DNA from: a virus
Strand: one strand, 5' to 3'
DNA length: 38,112 nt
IMG/VR virus record: IMGVR_UViG_3300020119_000109
Location: 1-38,112 of that record
The notes under the pieces are model-generated. The model saw nothing but the letters and a program-made list of their open reading frames with translations. It ran no database searches and was not told the origin of the DNA. This document shows positions 30,987 through 36,967 of this stretch, one piece after another. The position numbers and the translations under genes are program-made. Positions within the stretch are counted from its first letter, which is position 1, and every line of letters begins with the position of its first letter.

Positions 30987-32326
30987 TGAAATGCCCTCAA
31001 TGTGGCGAGCCGCACACGCTGGACGAGTGCCCGCGCTGGCGCGTGCCGGTCGGCTACCGACTGCTGCCCGAAAAGCTGACGCCGGCGCTCGCCGACGCCA
31101 TCGTCGAATGCGGCCACTTCATGCCGAACACTCTGTGGGACGCGGTCATCGCGCGCCACGACCTGATTGCCGCTCCCGCAGCTATTCAACCAGCGGGCGA
31201 GATGCCGAAGTCCAACGACGGCAAGGAACAAGATGCGTTCGAGACATGGGCCAATGGGGAGCGCTACGACATGGCAACCCATCCGATGCACTGGCTGTTC
31301 CTGAATGAGAAAACTTACGCAGCGCGTCAAGGTTGGAAAGCGGCGTTGGAGTATGTCAATAAAGCAATCGCCGCCCCTGTATCGGCTCCTGTACCCGAGG
31401 CATGCCAGCACTCGTTCCAGAAATGGGAGGGGCCAGAAGGCGAGACCGCGTGTGAAAAGTGCAAGGCCATCGCTCCTGTACCCGAGGCGGGAGTTCGAGA
31501 GCGCCTCAATCAGTTGAGCGACTGGCTTGCAAATACCGGGGCACTGCCGCAGGGCAGCTCATGGGTTGGGGAATTAGAGGCGATTGTAGCCGGTCGCGGC
31601 GAGCCTGTACCCGAGGCGAAAGCCGAGCAGGTGGGCGATGCTGTGCTCGTGGCGCACGAATTCTTGAAGTGGAATCGCTCGCTCGACAAGCCAGTCGTAG
31701 AGATCGGCAAAGAGCTTTACGTGGCGCGCAAGGTGCTCGAACTGGCCGGCGCCGCGCCAGCAGTCAAGCACGAGGCGAGCGAGCTGCCGCCGCTGCCGAA
31801 CCATCCTGAGCCGCACATGGTTTGGACCAACGCCGAACGCCAAGCCATCACTGCCTACGTGCTGGCTGACCGTGCCGCCCGCCAGTCCACTCCTATCGCT
31901 GTGCCATCCATCGCCCACTGGCACGACGGAAGTGCCCCGGTGGACTGGACGCCCGAGAAGGTCGCCGAGCTGCACGCGGTGCTGGACGAATACCCGCCAG
32001 AGCCACGCAAGGCCGCTGTGCAGGGCAGCATCGGCGATGAGCGGGAGATATTTGACGCTGCGATGCGGGAACACGGCTTCGGCAAAGCACATGCGAGTTA
32101 TGAGCATTGCTGGGAGATGTGGCAGGCCGCCCGCTCGCCCGTTGCAGCGCCCGACAGCGCGAGGGATGCGGCGCTGGAAGAGGCGGCGGACACTTGCGAT
32201 GAAGTCATGCGCAGCTTGGAAAGCGACCCCGCCCAGGAAATGGGCGCGTACCAATGCGTCAAAGCCATCCGCGTCCTCAAGTCGGCCACCGCTGCAAGTA
32301 GCGGTGAGAAGGGGGCGGCATCGTGA
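30983..32326 (+). CDS. Modular Ea22-like early protein with repeated linkers
   Basis: 447 residues. An N-terminal CPQCGEPHTLDECPRW segment (Cys4, Cys7, Cys16) looks like a zinc knuckle. Blocks follow that resemble separate phage accessory modules: TYAARQGWKAALEYV; CQHSFQKWEGPEGETACEKC; RERLNQLSDWLANTGALPQG; EIFDAAMREHGFGKAHASYE followed by CWEMWQAARSP. Three are introduced by the same PVPEA linker, encoded by a 14-bp DNA repeat. Such proteins vary by cassette exchange in Ea22/Ead-type families. Starts with an ATGA overlap. Biochemical role unknown. Confidence 0.7.
   Translation: MMKCPQCGEPHTLDECPRWRVPVGYRLLPEKLTPALADAIVECGHFMPNTLWDAVIARHDLIAAPAAIQPAGEMPKSNDGKEQDAFETWANGERYDMATHPMHWLFLNEKTYAARQGWKAALEYVNKAIAAPVSAPVPEACQHSFQKWEGPEGETACEKCKAIAPVPEAGVRERLNQLSDWLANTGALPQGSSWVGELEAIVAGRGEPVPEAKAEQVGDAVLVAHEFLKWNRSLDKPVVEIGKELYVARKVLELAGAAPAVKHEASELPPLPNHPEPHMVWTNAERQAITAYVLADRAARQSTPIAVPSIAHWHDGSAPVDWTPEKVAELHAVLDEYPPEPRKAAVQGSIGDEREIFDAAMREHGFGKAHASYEHCWEMWQAARSPVAAPDSARDAALEEAADTCDEVMRSLESDPAQEMGAYQCVKAIRVLKSATAASSGEKGAAS
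31388..31401 (+). repeat. Linker repeat, copy 1
   Basis: CCTGTACCCGAGGC, encoding the PVPEA linker. An extended 17-base version (with GCT before it) is shared exactly with copy 2. Confidence 0.8.
31475..31488 (+). repeat. Linker repeat, copy 2
   Basis: Exact 14-base copy, in the same reading frame as copy 1. It separates the Cys-rich block from the next helical block. Confidence 0.8.
31604..31617 (+). repeat. Linker repeat, copy 3
   Basis: Exact 14-base copy, again in frame and again at a change of block. The codons are the same in all three copies although other codons could encode the same residues. Confidence 0.8.
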
Positions 32327-32583
32327 GCGACGACGAGAAGAAGGGCTACGCCCGGGGCTATATCGCCGGGCGCAAGCGTATGCAGAAGGACATAGCGACC
32401 GAGCAGCGCCAGGCCGAGCGTCAGGCTTTCCTCGAGCGCGCTTTCCTGGCGGCGCTGCCAGCGTGCGTCGACGCACAGGGATGGTCGCGCGGCACCGCGC
32501 CGATCGCCAGCATGGACGCCCGGGTGCAACTGGCCTGGGACTTTGCAACGCAGGCCCTGAAACAACGGAGGTTCGCGCCATGA
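32323..32583 (+). CDS. Small charged early protein
   Basis: 86 residues from a GTG overlapping the previous stop (GTGA); stop overlaps the next ATG (ATGA). The N-terminal helix is highly charged (DDEKKGYARGYIAGRKRMQK). The second half contains VQLAWDFATQALKQRRF, another helix. No Cys pairs or membrane segments. No family recognised. Confidence 0.62.
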   Translation: MSDDEKKGYARGYIAGRKRMQKDIATEQRQAERQAFLERAFLAALPACVDAQGWSRGTAPIASMDARVQLAWDFATQALKQRRFAP

Positions 32584-33143
32584 CCAACACCCCACAGCGC
32601 GACATTGAGCGCGAACTGTTCGAGCATTGGATGACCCACGAGGCAAAATGCGTCATTGGCGGAACCCACCCATACAGCCGTGGTCTTGAGCGAGACTACT
32701 GGAAAGTCTGGCGTGCCGCATGGCAAGCCCGAGCCGCGCAGGCTACCGCCGAGCCCGTGGCATTTATGTGTCCGAACGATCCTGATGCCGCGTCGGCGTT
32801 CGGATGGGCCAAGGGTCGCGCGACCCCCAAATGCAAATGCGGCGCTGGCTGCATCCCGTTGATCGTAGCCCCTGATCGCGCACCCAGCGCTCAGCTCATT
32901 GCCATCGGCGCGAAGATGGCCAACGTGCTGTTCAATCTCGCACAGCAGGAAGGATGCACGTTGACGGCGGACTACTGCGCAAGAATGGATAAGCTCCGCA
33001 AGGATTGGGACGCTGCGCGCGCGGCCGAGCACGCGGCGGTCGACCAGTTGGCCAACAGCGACCCGGCGCCACAAGATCCTGATGCGATGGCAGAGGTTGA
33101 AATTGACGAGAAAGGAACCGAAGATGGAATCCCGAAACAGTGA
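32580..33143 (+). CDS. Ea22-like accessory protein with W-x-AA-type module and Cys cluster
   Basis: 187 residues. Residues 8-50 (DIERELFEHWMTHEAKCVIG, then LERDYWKVWRAAWQARAAQA) are the same kind of Trp-rich module seen in the gene two before. CMCPND-like residues near position 60 and KCKCGAGC in the middle form a small Cys cluster. The C-terminal half is helical, then acidic. Its end overlaps the DUF4224 gene by 20 bases. Role unknown. Confidence 0.65.
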   Translation: MTNTPQRDIERELFEHWMTHEAKCVIGGTHPYSRGLERDYWKVWRAAWQARAAQATAEPVAFMCPNDPDAASAFGWAKGRATPKCKCGAGCIPLIVAPDRAPSAQLIAIGAKMANVLFNLAQQEGCTLTADYCARMDKLRKDWDAARAAEHAAVDQLANSDPAPQDPDAMAEVEIDEKGTEDGIPKQ

Positions 33144-33351
33144 CCTGGTGCTGACACCGGACGAGATCATTGCCATCACGCACCGCAAGCGCGGTGCCGA
33201 GCAGCTGCGCGACCTCAAGGCCATGGGCATCCCCGCCACGCGGCGCGTGGACAATACAATCTGCGTGCTGCGCATGTACGTGACCGTGCCGACGGCAGCA
33301 GCGACGCCGGCCGCGAACGACGGGCCGCAACTGAAATCATCGAGAAAATGA
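33124..33351 (+). CDS. DUF4224 family protein, possible excisionase
   Basis: 75 residues from the ATG at 33124, preceded by GAAAGGA. LTPDEIIAITHRKRGAEQLR, then LKAMGIPATRRVDNTICVLR is the DUF4224 pattern. These proteins are regularly found next to phage integrases and have an HTH-like fold, so a recombination directionality role is plausible, but not demonstrated to my knowledge. The stop overlaps the integrase ATG (ATGA). Confidence 0.8.
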   Translation: MESRNSDLVLTPDEIIAITHRKRGAEQLRDLKAMGIPATRRVDNTICVLRMYVTVPTAAATPAANDGPQLKSSRK

Positions 33352-34502
33352 ATCGTCAACGGAAATCGAATCGCGGCCTGCCCGCACGGGTGTACGTCAC
33401 GGACGGGGCATATCGCTACAAGGCGGCCGAAAAGATACGCGACCCGAAGGACGGCGTGCCGAAGTTCTGGATCCGCCTGGCCGACTTTGTCGAGGGAGGC
33501 AAGAACGAGCCGGCCATGCTGTCGGCGCTGGCTAAGCTGCGCGGCACCCAGATGGCCACCATCGGCTCGATGGCGCACCTGTGCACCGAATACAAGGCCG
33601 AGAAGCTGGGCAAGTACGGTGACGAGACGCGCAAGCAATATGCTCAGTACCTGGACGTGATCAGCAACGATTTCGAGGCCTTCGCCGTCGCTCAGGTGAC
33701 GACCCGCGCGTGCGCGGAATTCCTGCGCAACAATTTCAAGGACAAGCCGAACACCGCTCGCAAGTACGGGGCGCTGATGGCGCGCCTGTTCCGGTATGCA
33801 ATCTCAGGCCTGGGCCTGCGCGAGGACAACCCGATGGATCAGATCGATCTGGACGAGTTCGAAGTTAGCCGGCGGGAGACGCTGGCCAGCCATGATCAGG
33901 TGCAGGCGATCCGGACGGCCGGGTTCATCGGCGCGGACGGGCGCAAGACCCAGAGCGGCCCCATGTTCGCGTGCATCATCGACCTGACCTACTTGCTGTG
34001 GGCGCGCGCGATCGACATCCGCATGCTCAAGGAAGCGCAGATTGACGAGCCTGTTGGTGCGCCAGGATACATTCGGCTCAAGCCGGGGAAGACGCGGCGC
34101 AGCAGCGGCCTGTCCGTGGACATCCTGATCACGCCGGCTATCAAGGAGGTGATCGAGCGCGCGCGCGCGGTGAAGCGCAGCTATCAGGTGATTAGCCCCT
34201 ACCTGCTTCCATCGAAGAAAGGTACGCCATATGCCAAGACTGGTCTGACGTCGATGTGGGACCGGGCCCGGGAGCGCGCGGTGCGCACCGAAGCGAAGCA
34301 GGGGAGGGAGTTCGGCGAGATGATCCAGTTCAAGGACCTGCGCGCGCTGGGCGCCACGGACGCGGCCAAACGGCGCGAGAACCGGAGCGACATCCAGAAT
34401 AGACTGGTGCACACCAGCAGCAAGACGACCGACATCTACATCAAGGAATCGGTACCGGCGACCAGCAATATCGACATGGATTTGCCCTGGAAATCCCTGT
34501 AA
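33348..34502 (+). CDS. int: Tyrosine integrase
   Basis: 384 residues. Residues about 75-160 form the core-binding domain (SMAHLCTEYKAEKLGKYGDE, then LMARLFRYAISGLGL). The catalytic domain has Arg220 in LLWARAIDIRML, a Lys near 245-248 in RLKPGKT, Arg332 in FKDLRALGATDAA (Lys329 where many have His), His355 in LVHTSSKTTD, and the nucleophile Tyr364. It integrates the phage at attB. It lies 120 bases from a tRNA-Pro fragment that is the likely attP core. The stop codon lies inside an arm-type repeat. Confidence 0.93.
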   Translation: MNRQRKSNRGLPARVYVTDGAYRYKAAEKIRDPKDGVPKFWIRLADFVEGGKNEPAMLSALAKLRGTQMATIGSMAHLCTEYKAEKLGKYGDETRKQYAQYLDVISNDFEAFAVAQVTTRACAEFLRNNFKDKPNTARKYGALMARLFRYAISGLGLREDNPMDQIDLDEFEVSRRETLASHDQVQAIRTAGFIGADGRKTQSGPMFACIIDLTYLLWARAIDIRMLKEAQIDEPVGAPGYIRLKPGKTRRSSGLSVDILITPAIKEVIERARAVKRSYQVISPYLLPSKKGTPYAKTGLTSMWDRARERAVRTEAKQGREFGEMIQFKDLRALGATDAAKRRENRSDIQNRLVHTSSKTTDIYIKESVPATSNIDMDLPWKSL

Positions 34503-34508
34503 TACTCG
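34496..34508 (+). repeat. Candidate integrase arm-type site P1
   Basis: CCTGTAATACTCG, an exact 13-base direct repeat with 34728-34740. Its CTGTAATA core is the reverse complement of TATTACAG in the other repeat pair. Confidence 0.6.
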
Positions 34509-34554
34509 GCTCGAAAATCCGCAGTTCCCGGGCATGGGACCGGATAAAATCAGA

Positions 34555-34568
34555 ACTGTATATTACAG
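34555..34568 (-). repeat. Candidate integrase arm-type site P2
   Basis: ACTGTATATTACAG, an exact 14-base direct repeat with 34711-34724. Read on the minus strand it contains CTGTAATA. Confidence 0.6.
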
Positions 34569-34622
34569 GTACTCTTTCATAAAGCCTTCAACCACGGGGA
34601 TTTGTGCCTTTTGCGTTCCCGT

Positions 34623-34667
34623 ATGGGGTGCAAGGGGTCGGAAGTTCGAATCTTCTCGCCCCGACCA
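34623..34667 (+). other. Candidate attP core: 3' part of a tRNA-Pro(GGG) gene
   Basis: 45 bases read as the tRNA from the anticodon loop onward. The loop is ATGGGGT with anticodon GGG, then stem strand GCAAG and a variable loop. A T-arm GGAAG-TTCGAAT-CTTCT follows, then acceptor strand CGCCCCG, discriminator A and CCA. The 5' half of the tRNA is absent, and the bases before the loop do not pair with GCAAG. That is what is expected of an attP core that restores the host tRNA on integration. Confidence 0.85.
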
Positions 34668-34710
34668 ATAGAATCAAGGACTTACGGCGCAAGCTGTATA
34701 TAAGCCCACC

Positions 34711-34724
34711 ACTGTATATTACAG
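34711..34724 (-). repeat. Candidate integrase arm-type site P'1
   Basis: ACTGTATATTACAG, exact copy of 34555-34568, on the other side of the attP core. Confidence 0.6.
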
Positions 34725-34727
34725 ACT

Positions 34728-34740
34728 CCTGTAATACTCG
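34728..34740 (+). repeat. Candidate integrase arm-type site P'2
   Basis: CCTGTAATACTCG, exact copy of 34496-34508. With the copy at 34711 it forms the inner hairpin. Confidence 0.6.
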
Positions 34741-34820
34741 CTGGTGGGCTTTGTCTTTCCGGAATCGTGTGGCACGGCCGAGCAGGCGCTGTTAGATTCG
34801 GGTTTTCCGTCGGAGGACCT

Positions 34821-34994
34821 ATGGAACAGCACCAGCGCGCCGACCGCGCCACCGAGCAGCAGATCAGGGAAGCCCAGATGATGCAGCGGGCATTTGGGGA
34901 GGAGGCCGCCTGGGCATTCCTCGAAATCAGGAAGGTCGACCCGGTAGTCGCGCGCCGCGTGCTCGAGCATCCGGAGCAGCGGCGCCAGTTTTAG
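34821..34994 (+). CDS. Small helical protein downstream of attP
   Basis: 57 residues from the ATG at 34821, with GGAGGA six bases upstream. Charged helices: MEQHQRADRATEQQIREAQM, then MQRAFGEEAAWAFLEIRKVD, ending RRVLEHPEQRRQF. Its TAG shares bases with the TAA of the convergent gene (TTAG at 34991-34994). In a prophage it would lie at the end beyond attR/attL. Function unknown. Confidence 0.62.
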   Translation: MEQHQRADRATEQQIREAQMMQRAFGEEAAWAFLEIRKVDPVVARRVLEHPEQRRQF

Positions 34995-35341
34995 CCGTTC
35001 GGTCTGTGGGACGACTCGGCTAATTCGGCCGGCGGCGCCACCATCACCTGCACGGCCCATTCCTGTTTGATCATCGCGGCATTGGGATCGGCCTGGTTCC
35101 CCACCCGCTCGTAGCCCTGGAACAGCATCCGGTCCGCGTTCATGGCGGTTATCTTGGCGCGCCACAGCTCGGGAAACATGGGCGTTTTGCGGGCGTCGTC
35201 GCCAGCGGCGTGGACTTTTGCCACGGTGGTGGTCTCGACGCGGCAGATGGTCATATGGCCGACGATGCCGAGATCCGCCTGGATCTCGCGGTCGTGGATT
35301 CGTTCGCCACCGCGGCGAAGACGTTTGATTTTGCAGTACAT
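34991..35341 (-). CDS. Small protein at the end of the lysis operon
   Basis: 116 residues. Basic N-terminus (YCKIKRLRRGGERIHDREIQ), a middle with TICRVETTTVAKVHAA, and KQEWAVQVMVAPPAELAES near the end. No membrane segment. No clear ribosome site, but TATACT lies about 10 bases before the ATG on the minus strand. It follows Rz/Rz1 by 21 bases. It looks like a conserved phage protein of unknown role; I cannot name the family. Confidence 0.62.
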   Translation of the reverse strand: MYCKIKRLRRGGERIHDREIQADLGIVGHMTICRVETTTVAKVHAAGDDARKTPMFPELWRAKITAMNADRMLFQGYERVGNQADPNAAMIKQEWAVQVMVAPPAELAESSHRPNG

Positions 35342-35362
35342 GCAAAAAAGTATAGCAGGCGG

Positions 35363-35851
35363 CTATGGCACCAGGCCGTTCTCCCGGACGAAAGCCTGGC
35401 AGGCGCGTCCGGTCGCTAGATCTTGCTCCACCGCTTCTTTCAGCGCTCTAAGATCTCGCTCAACGTCTTCGCGAACCAGCCGGCCGGGTGGATCGGCGCG
35501 GTCGCCGCCGGCGGGGCCTTCGGTTTGGGCGGGGGAGGAAGGTCCACAGACTCCGGTACCGACGCGCACGCGGTCAACATAGATGCGACGAACAACAGGG
35601 GCAAGTTCTTCATTTTTTGCTTTCGTGATGATGATGTTGCTGGCGTCCTGTTTGGCGCCAGTGGCCAAGTTCTCCCGCAGCCTGGCGGTGGTGGCATTGG
35701 CGTCCCGCGCGGCGCGCAGGTCAACCGCATCCCGGAACCCGGCCGCTCGGGCGGCGTGCACCTGGTGGATATGCGCAGCGGCAAGCAGCGCGATCGCGGC
35801 GGCCGCGGCTCCAATTTTCCAGGGCAGCGGGATAATGTCGGGCAGGTTCAT
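35363..35851 (-). CDS. Rz: Rz-like inner-membrane spanin
   Basis: 162 residues. Membrane anchor at residues about 12-27 (IGAAAAAIALLAAAHI), then a periplasmic helical region (ARDANATTARLRENLATGAK) and a C-terminal charged helix (REDVERDLRALKEAVEQDLA). This is the type II membrane i-spanin plan. It contains the Rz1 gene in another frame, the classic arrangement. The ATG overlaps the holin stop (ATGA). With Rz1 it fuses the inner and outer membranes at lysis. Confidence 0.85.
   Translation of the reverse strand: MNLPDIIPLPWKIGAAAAAIALLAAAHIHQVHAARAAGFRDAVDLRAARDANATTARLRENLATGAKQDASNIIITKAKNEELAPVVRRIYVDRVRVGTGVCGPSSPAQTEGPAGGDRADPPGRLVREDVERDLRALKEAVEQDLATGRACQAFVRENGLVP
35440..35613 (-). CDS. 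Rz1: Rz1-like outer-membrane spanin lipoprotein, embedded in Rz
   Basis: 57 residues wholly inside Rz in a different frame. Signal peptide KNLPLLFVASM followed by the lipobox LTAC with Cys16 as the lipid-bearing residue. The mature part is Pro-rich (SVDLPPPPKPKAPPAATAP), typical of o-spanins. The ATG is at 35613. The embedded position, lipobox and proline run together make this call firm despite its small size. Confidence 0.9.
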   Translation of the reverse strand: MKNLPLLFVASMLTACASVPESVDLPPPPKPKAPPAATAPIHPAGWFAKTLSEILER

Positions 35852-36198
35852 GGCGTAGTTTTCTCCGTCGTTTCCAACTTGGTCGTGATCGTCGTACCCG
35901 GCGTTGCGTCATTTTTGTTGAACACCACCTTTGCCACAAGCGACGCCACCCACATGGCACCGTAGGTTGTCAGGTAGCCCTCGGTCATCTTGTCCTTGAG
36001 CTGCAGGTCGATCAGGATCCAGGTGGTCACCGCGAAGGCGGCCATGAAGGTGAAGGCTATCTTGCTGACCTTCCCGTTCTCCATCACCAGATCGAAGGCG
36101 TTGAAGTCGAAGCCGGGTTTGTTGTGCGCGCGCCAGAACGAGAACACCACGAACAAGCCAGCGCCGGCCAGAACGATCAGCATCCAGTCTGGCTTCAT
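35848..36198 (-). CDS. Holin-like protein with about three membrane segments
   Basis: 116 residues from the ATG at 36198, overlapping the endolysin stop (ATGA). Likely membrane segments are residues 5-22 (WMLIVLAGAGLFVVFSFW), about 47-65 (IAFTFMAAFAVTTWILIDL) and 78-94 (YGAMWVASLVAKVVF). The tail is polar with Lys and Thr. It lies between endolysin and Rz, so it is the best holin candidate. It releases endolysin by forming inner-membrane holes. The other small membrane gene before the endolysin could be the holin or an antiholin. Confidence 0.72.
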   Translation of the reverse strand: MKPDWMLIVLAGAGLFVVFSFWRAHNKPGFDFNAFDLVMENGKVSKIAFTFMAAFAVTTWILIDLQLKDKMTEGYLTTYGAMWVASLVAKVVFNKNDATPGTTITTKLETTEKTTP

Positions 36199-36662
36199 GC
36201 CGCCTCCAGCGAATCGAATCTGGTCAGGTTGCGGCTGCGGATCACGCCTAGCAGCTTTTCGGCGTATTTTGGATCGGTGGCATAGCCGGCGGCGGCCACC
36301 GCGCGACACCAGCCCTCGCCGGTGGTCTCCTTGAAGCAGGCGGAATAGCGCTTGTTCCGTTTGAAGAATTCCACCCGGTCGGCCAGGCAGGCGTCCCAGG
36401 TCGGGTAGAGGCGCCACAGGGCTGTGACCATGACGCGCTGCCCATTCTCATACTCGGCCGTCGGCATGGCCAGCGTGGGGCCTTTCCAGGCCTTGTCGGC
36501 CTTGACGCCGAACAGGTTGTGCCCGGACTGGGCGAGCTTCGACGCGCCCCAGCTGGATTCAAGCGCTGCCTGCGCCAGGGTGAAGCTGGCCGGGATGCAG
36601 CTGGCGCGGTGCGATGCGCGCGCCGCCGGCGCGATGGCGTCGAGGAAGTCGTTCGGGCTCAT
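36195..36662 (-). CDS. Endolysin, FlgJ/GH73-type glucosaminidase
   Basis: 155 residues from the ATG at 36662, which overlaps the upstream stop (ATGA); a longer frame to 36698 overlaps that gene. SFTLAQAALESSWGASKLAQ with Glu35, then GHNLFGVKA, and FKRNKRYSACF, followed by GYATDPKYAEKLL, is the GH73/FlgJ muramidase-glucosaminidase pattern. No signal peptide, so it needs a holin. It cuts peptidoglycan glycan strands at lysis. It consists of the catalytic domain only. Confidence 0.9.
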   Translation of the reverse strand: MSPNDFLDAIAPAARASHRASCIPASFTLAQAALESSWGASKLAQSGHNLFGVKADKAWKGPTLAMPTAEYENGQRVMVTALWRLYPTWDACLADRVEFFKRNKRYSACFKETTGEGWCRAVAAAGYATDPKYAEKLLGVIRSRNLTRFDSLEAA

Positions 36663-36952
36663 TTCCAATGCTCCTGCGCCAGATGCCACAGTTCCCACGT
36701 GCCCTTGCCGACGGCGCCCAGGAGCGTGATGATTGCCCAGCCGCCGACCTGAGCCTTGATCTTCTCGTGCCGCTCGCGCTTGCGCTTCATCTCCGCAATC
36801 ATTTCCCCAATCAGTGTGTGATGCTCGCGGTGAATGTCCTCGGGCATGATCTGGGAGGCCACTTCGGCGCGCACGGCGACGATTACTGCCTGCACCAGGT
36901 CCTCGTTGCGATCAGCTTTTCGGCGCTCGTGGCCGTCGTAAGAATCGTGCAT
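36659..36952 (-). CDS. Small membrane protein at the head of the lysis cassette
   Basis: 97 residues with GAGGAAA upstream. Residues 1-70 are charged and helical (ERRKADRNEDLVQAVIVAVR, then EMIAEMKRKRERHEKIKAQV). Residues 72-88 (GWAIITLLGAVGKGTWELW) form one membrane segment near the C-terminus. This cytoplasmic-helix plus tail-anchor plan fits single-span holins or holin partners. The gene is the first of the lysis set, 15 bases after the tailspike stop. Confidence 0.68.
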   Translation of the reverse strand: MHDSYDGHERRKADRNEDLVQAVIVAVRAEVASQIMPEDIHREHHTLIGEMIAEMKRKRERHEKIKAQVGGWAIITLLGAVGKGTWELWHLAQEHWK

Positions 36953-36967
36953 GTGTTTCCTCGTGGG

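Larger units (their letters stand above)
34703..34750 (+). terminator. Nested hairpin after attP, possible terminator containing arm sites
   Basis: Outer stem AGCCCACCA / TGGTGGGCT (34703-34711 and 34742-34750), with an inner perfect stem TATTACAG-ACTC-CTGTAATA. The plus strand continues TTTGTCTTT, a weak T-run, so it may end integrase-operon transcription. The inner stem is formed by the P2-type and P1-type repeats. Confidence 0.55.

Noticed and set aside
31388-31617. The 14-bp repeats as a CRISPR array or iterons
   Set aside because: Only three copies, unequal spacing (87 and 129 bp), and always in frame within a protein linker.
34623-34667. A functional tRNA gene
   Set aside because: Only the part from the anticodon loop to CCA is present. 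The acceptor 5' strand, D-arm and 5' anticodon strand are missing, so it is an attachment-site fragment.
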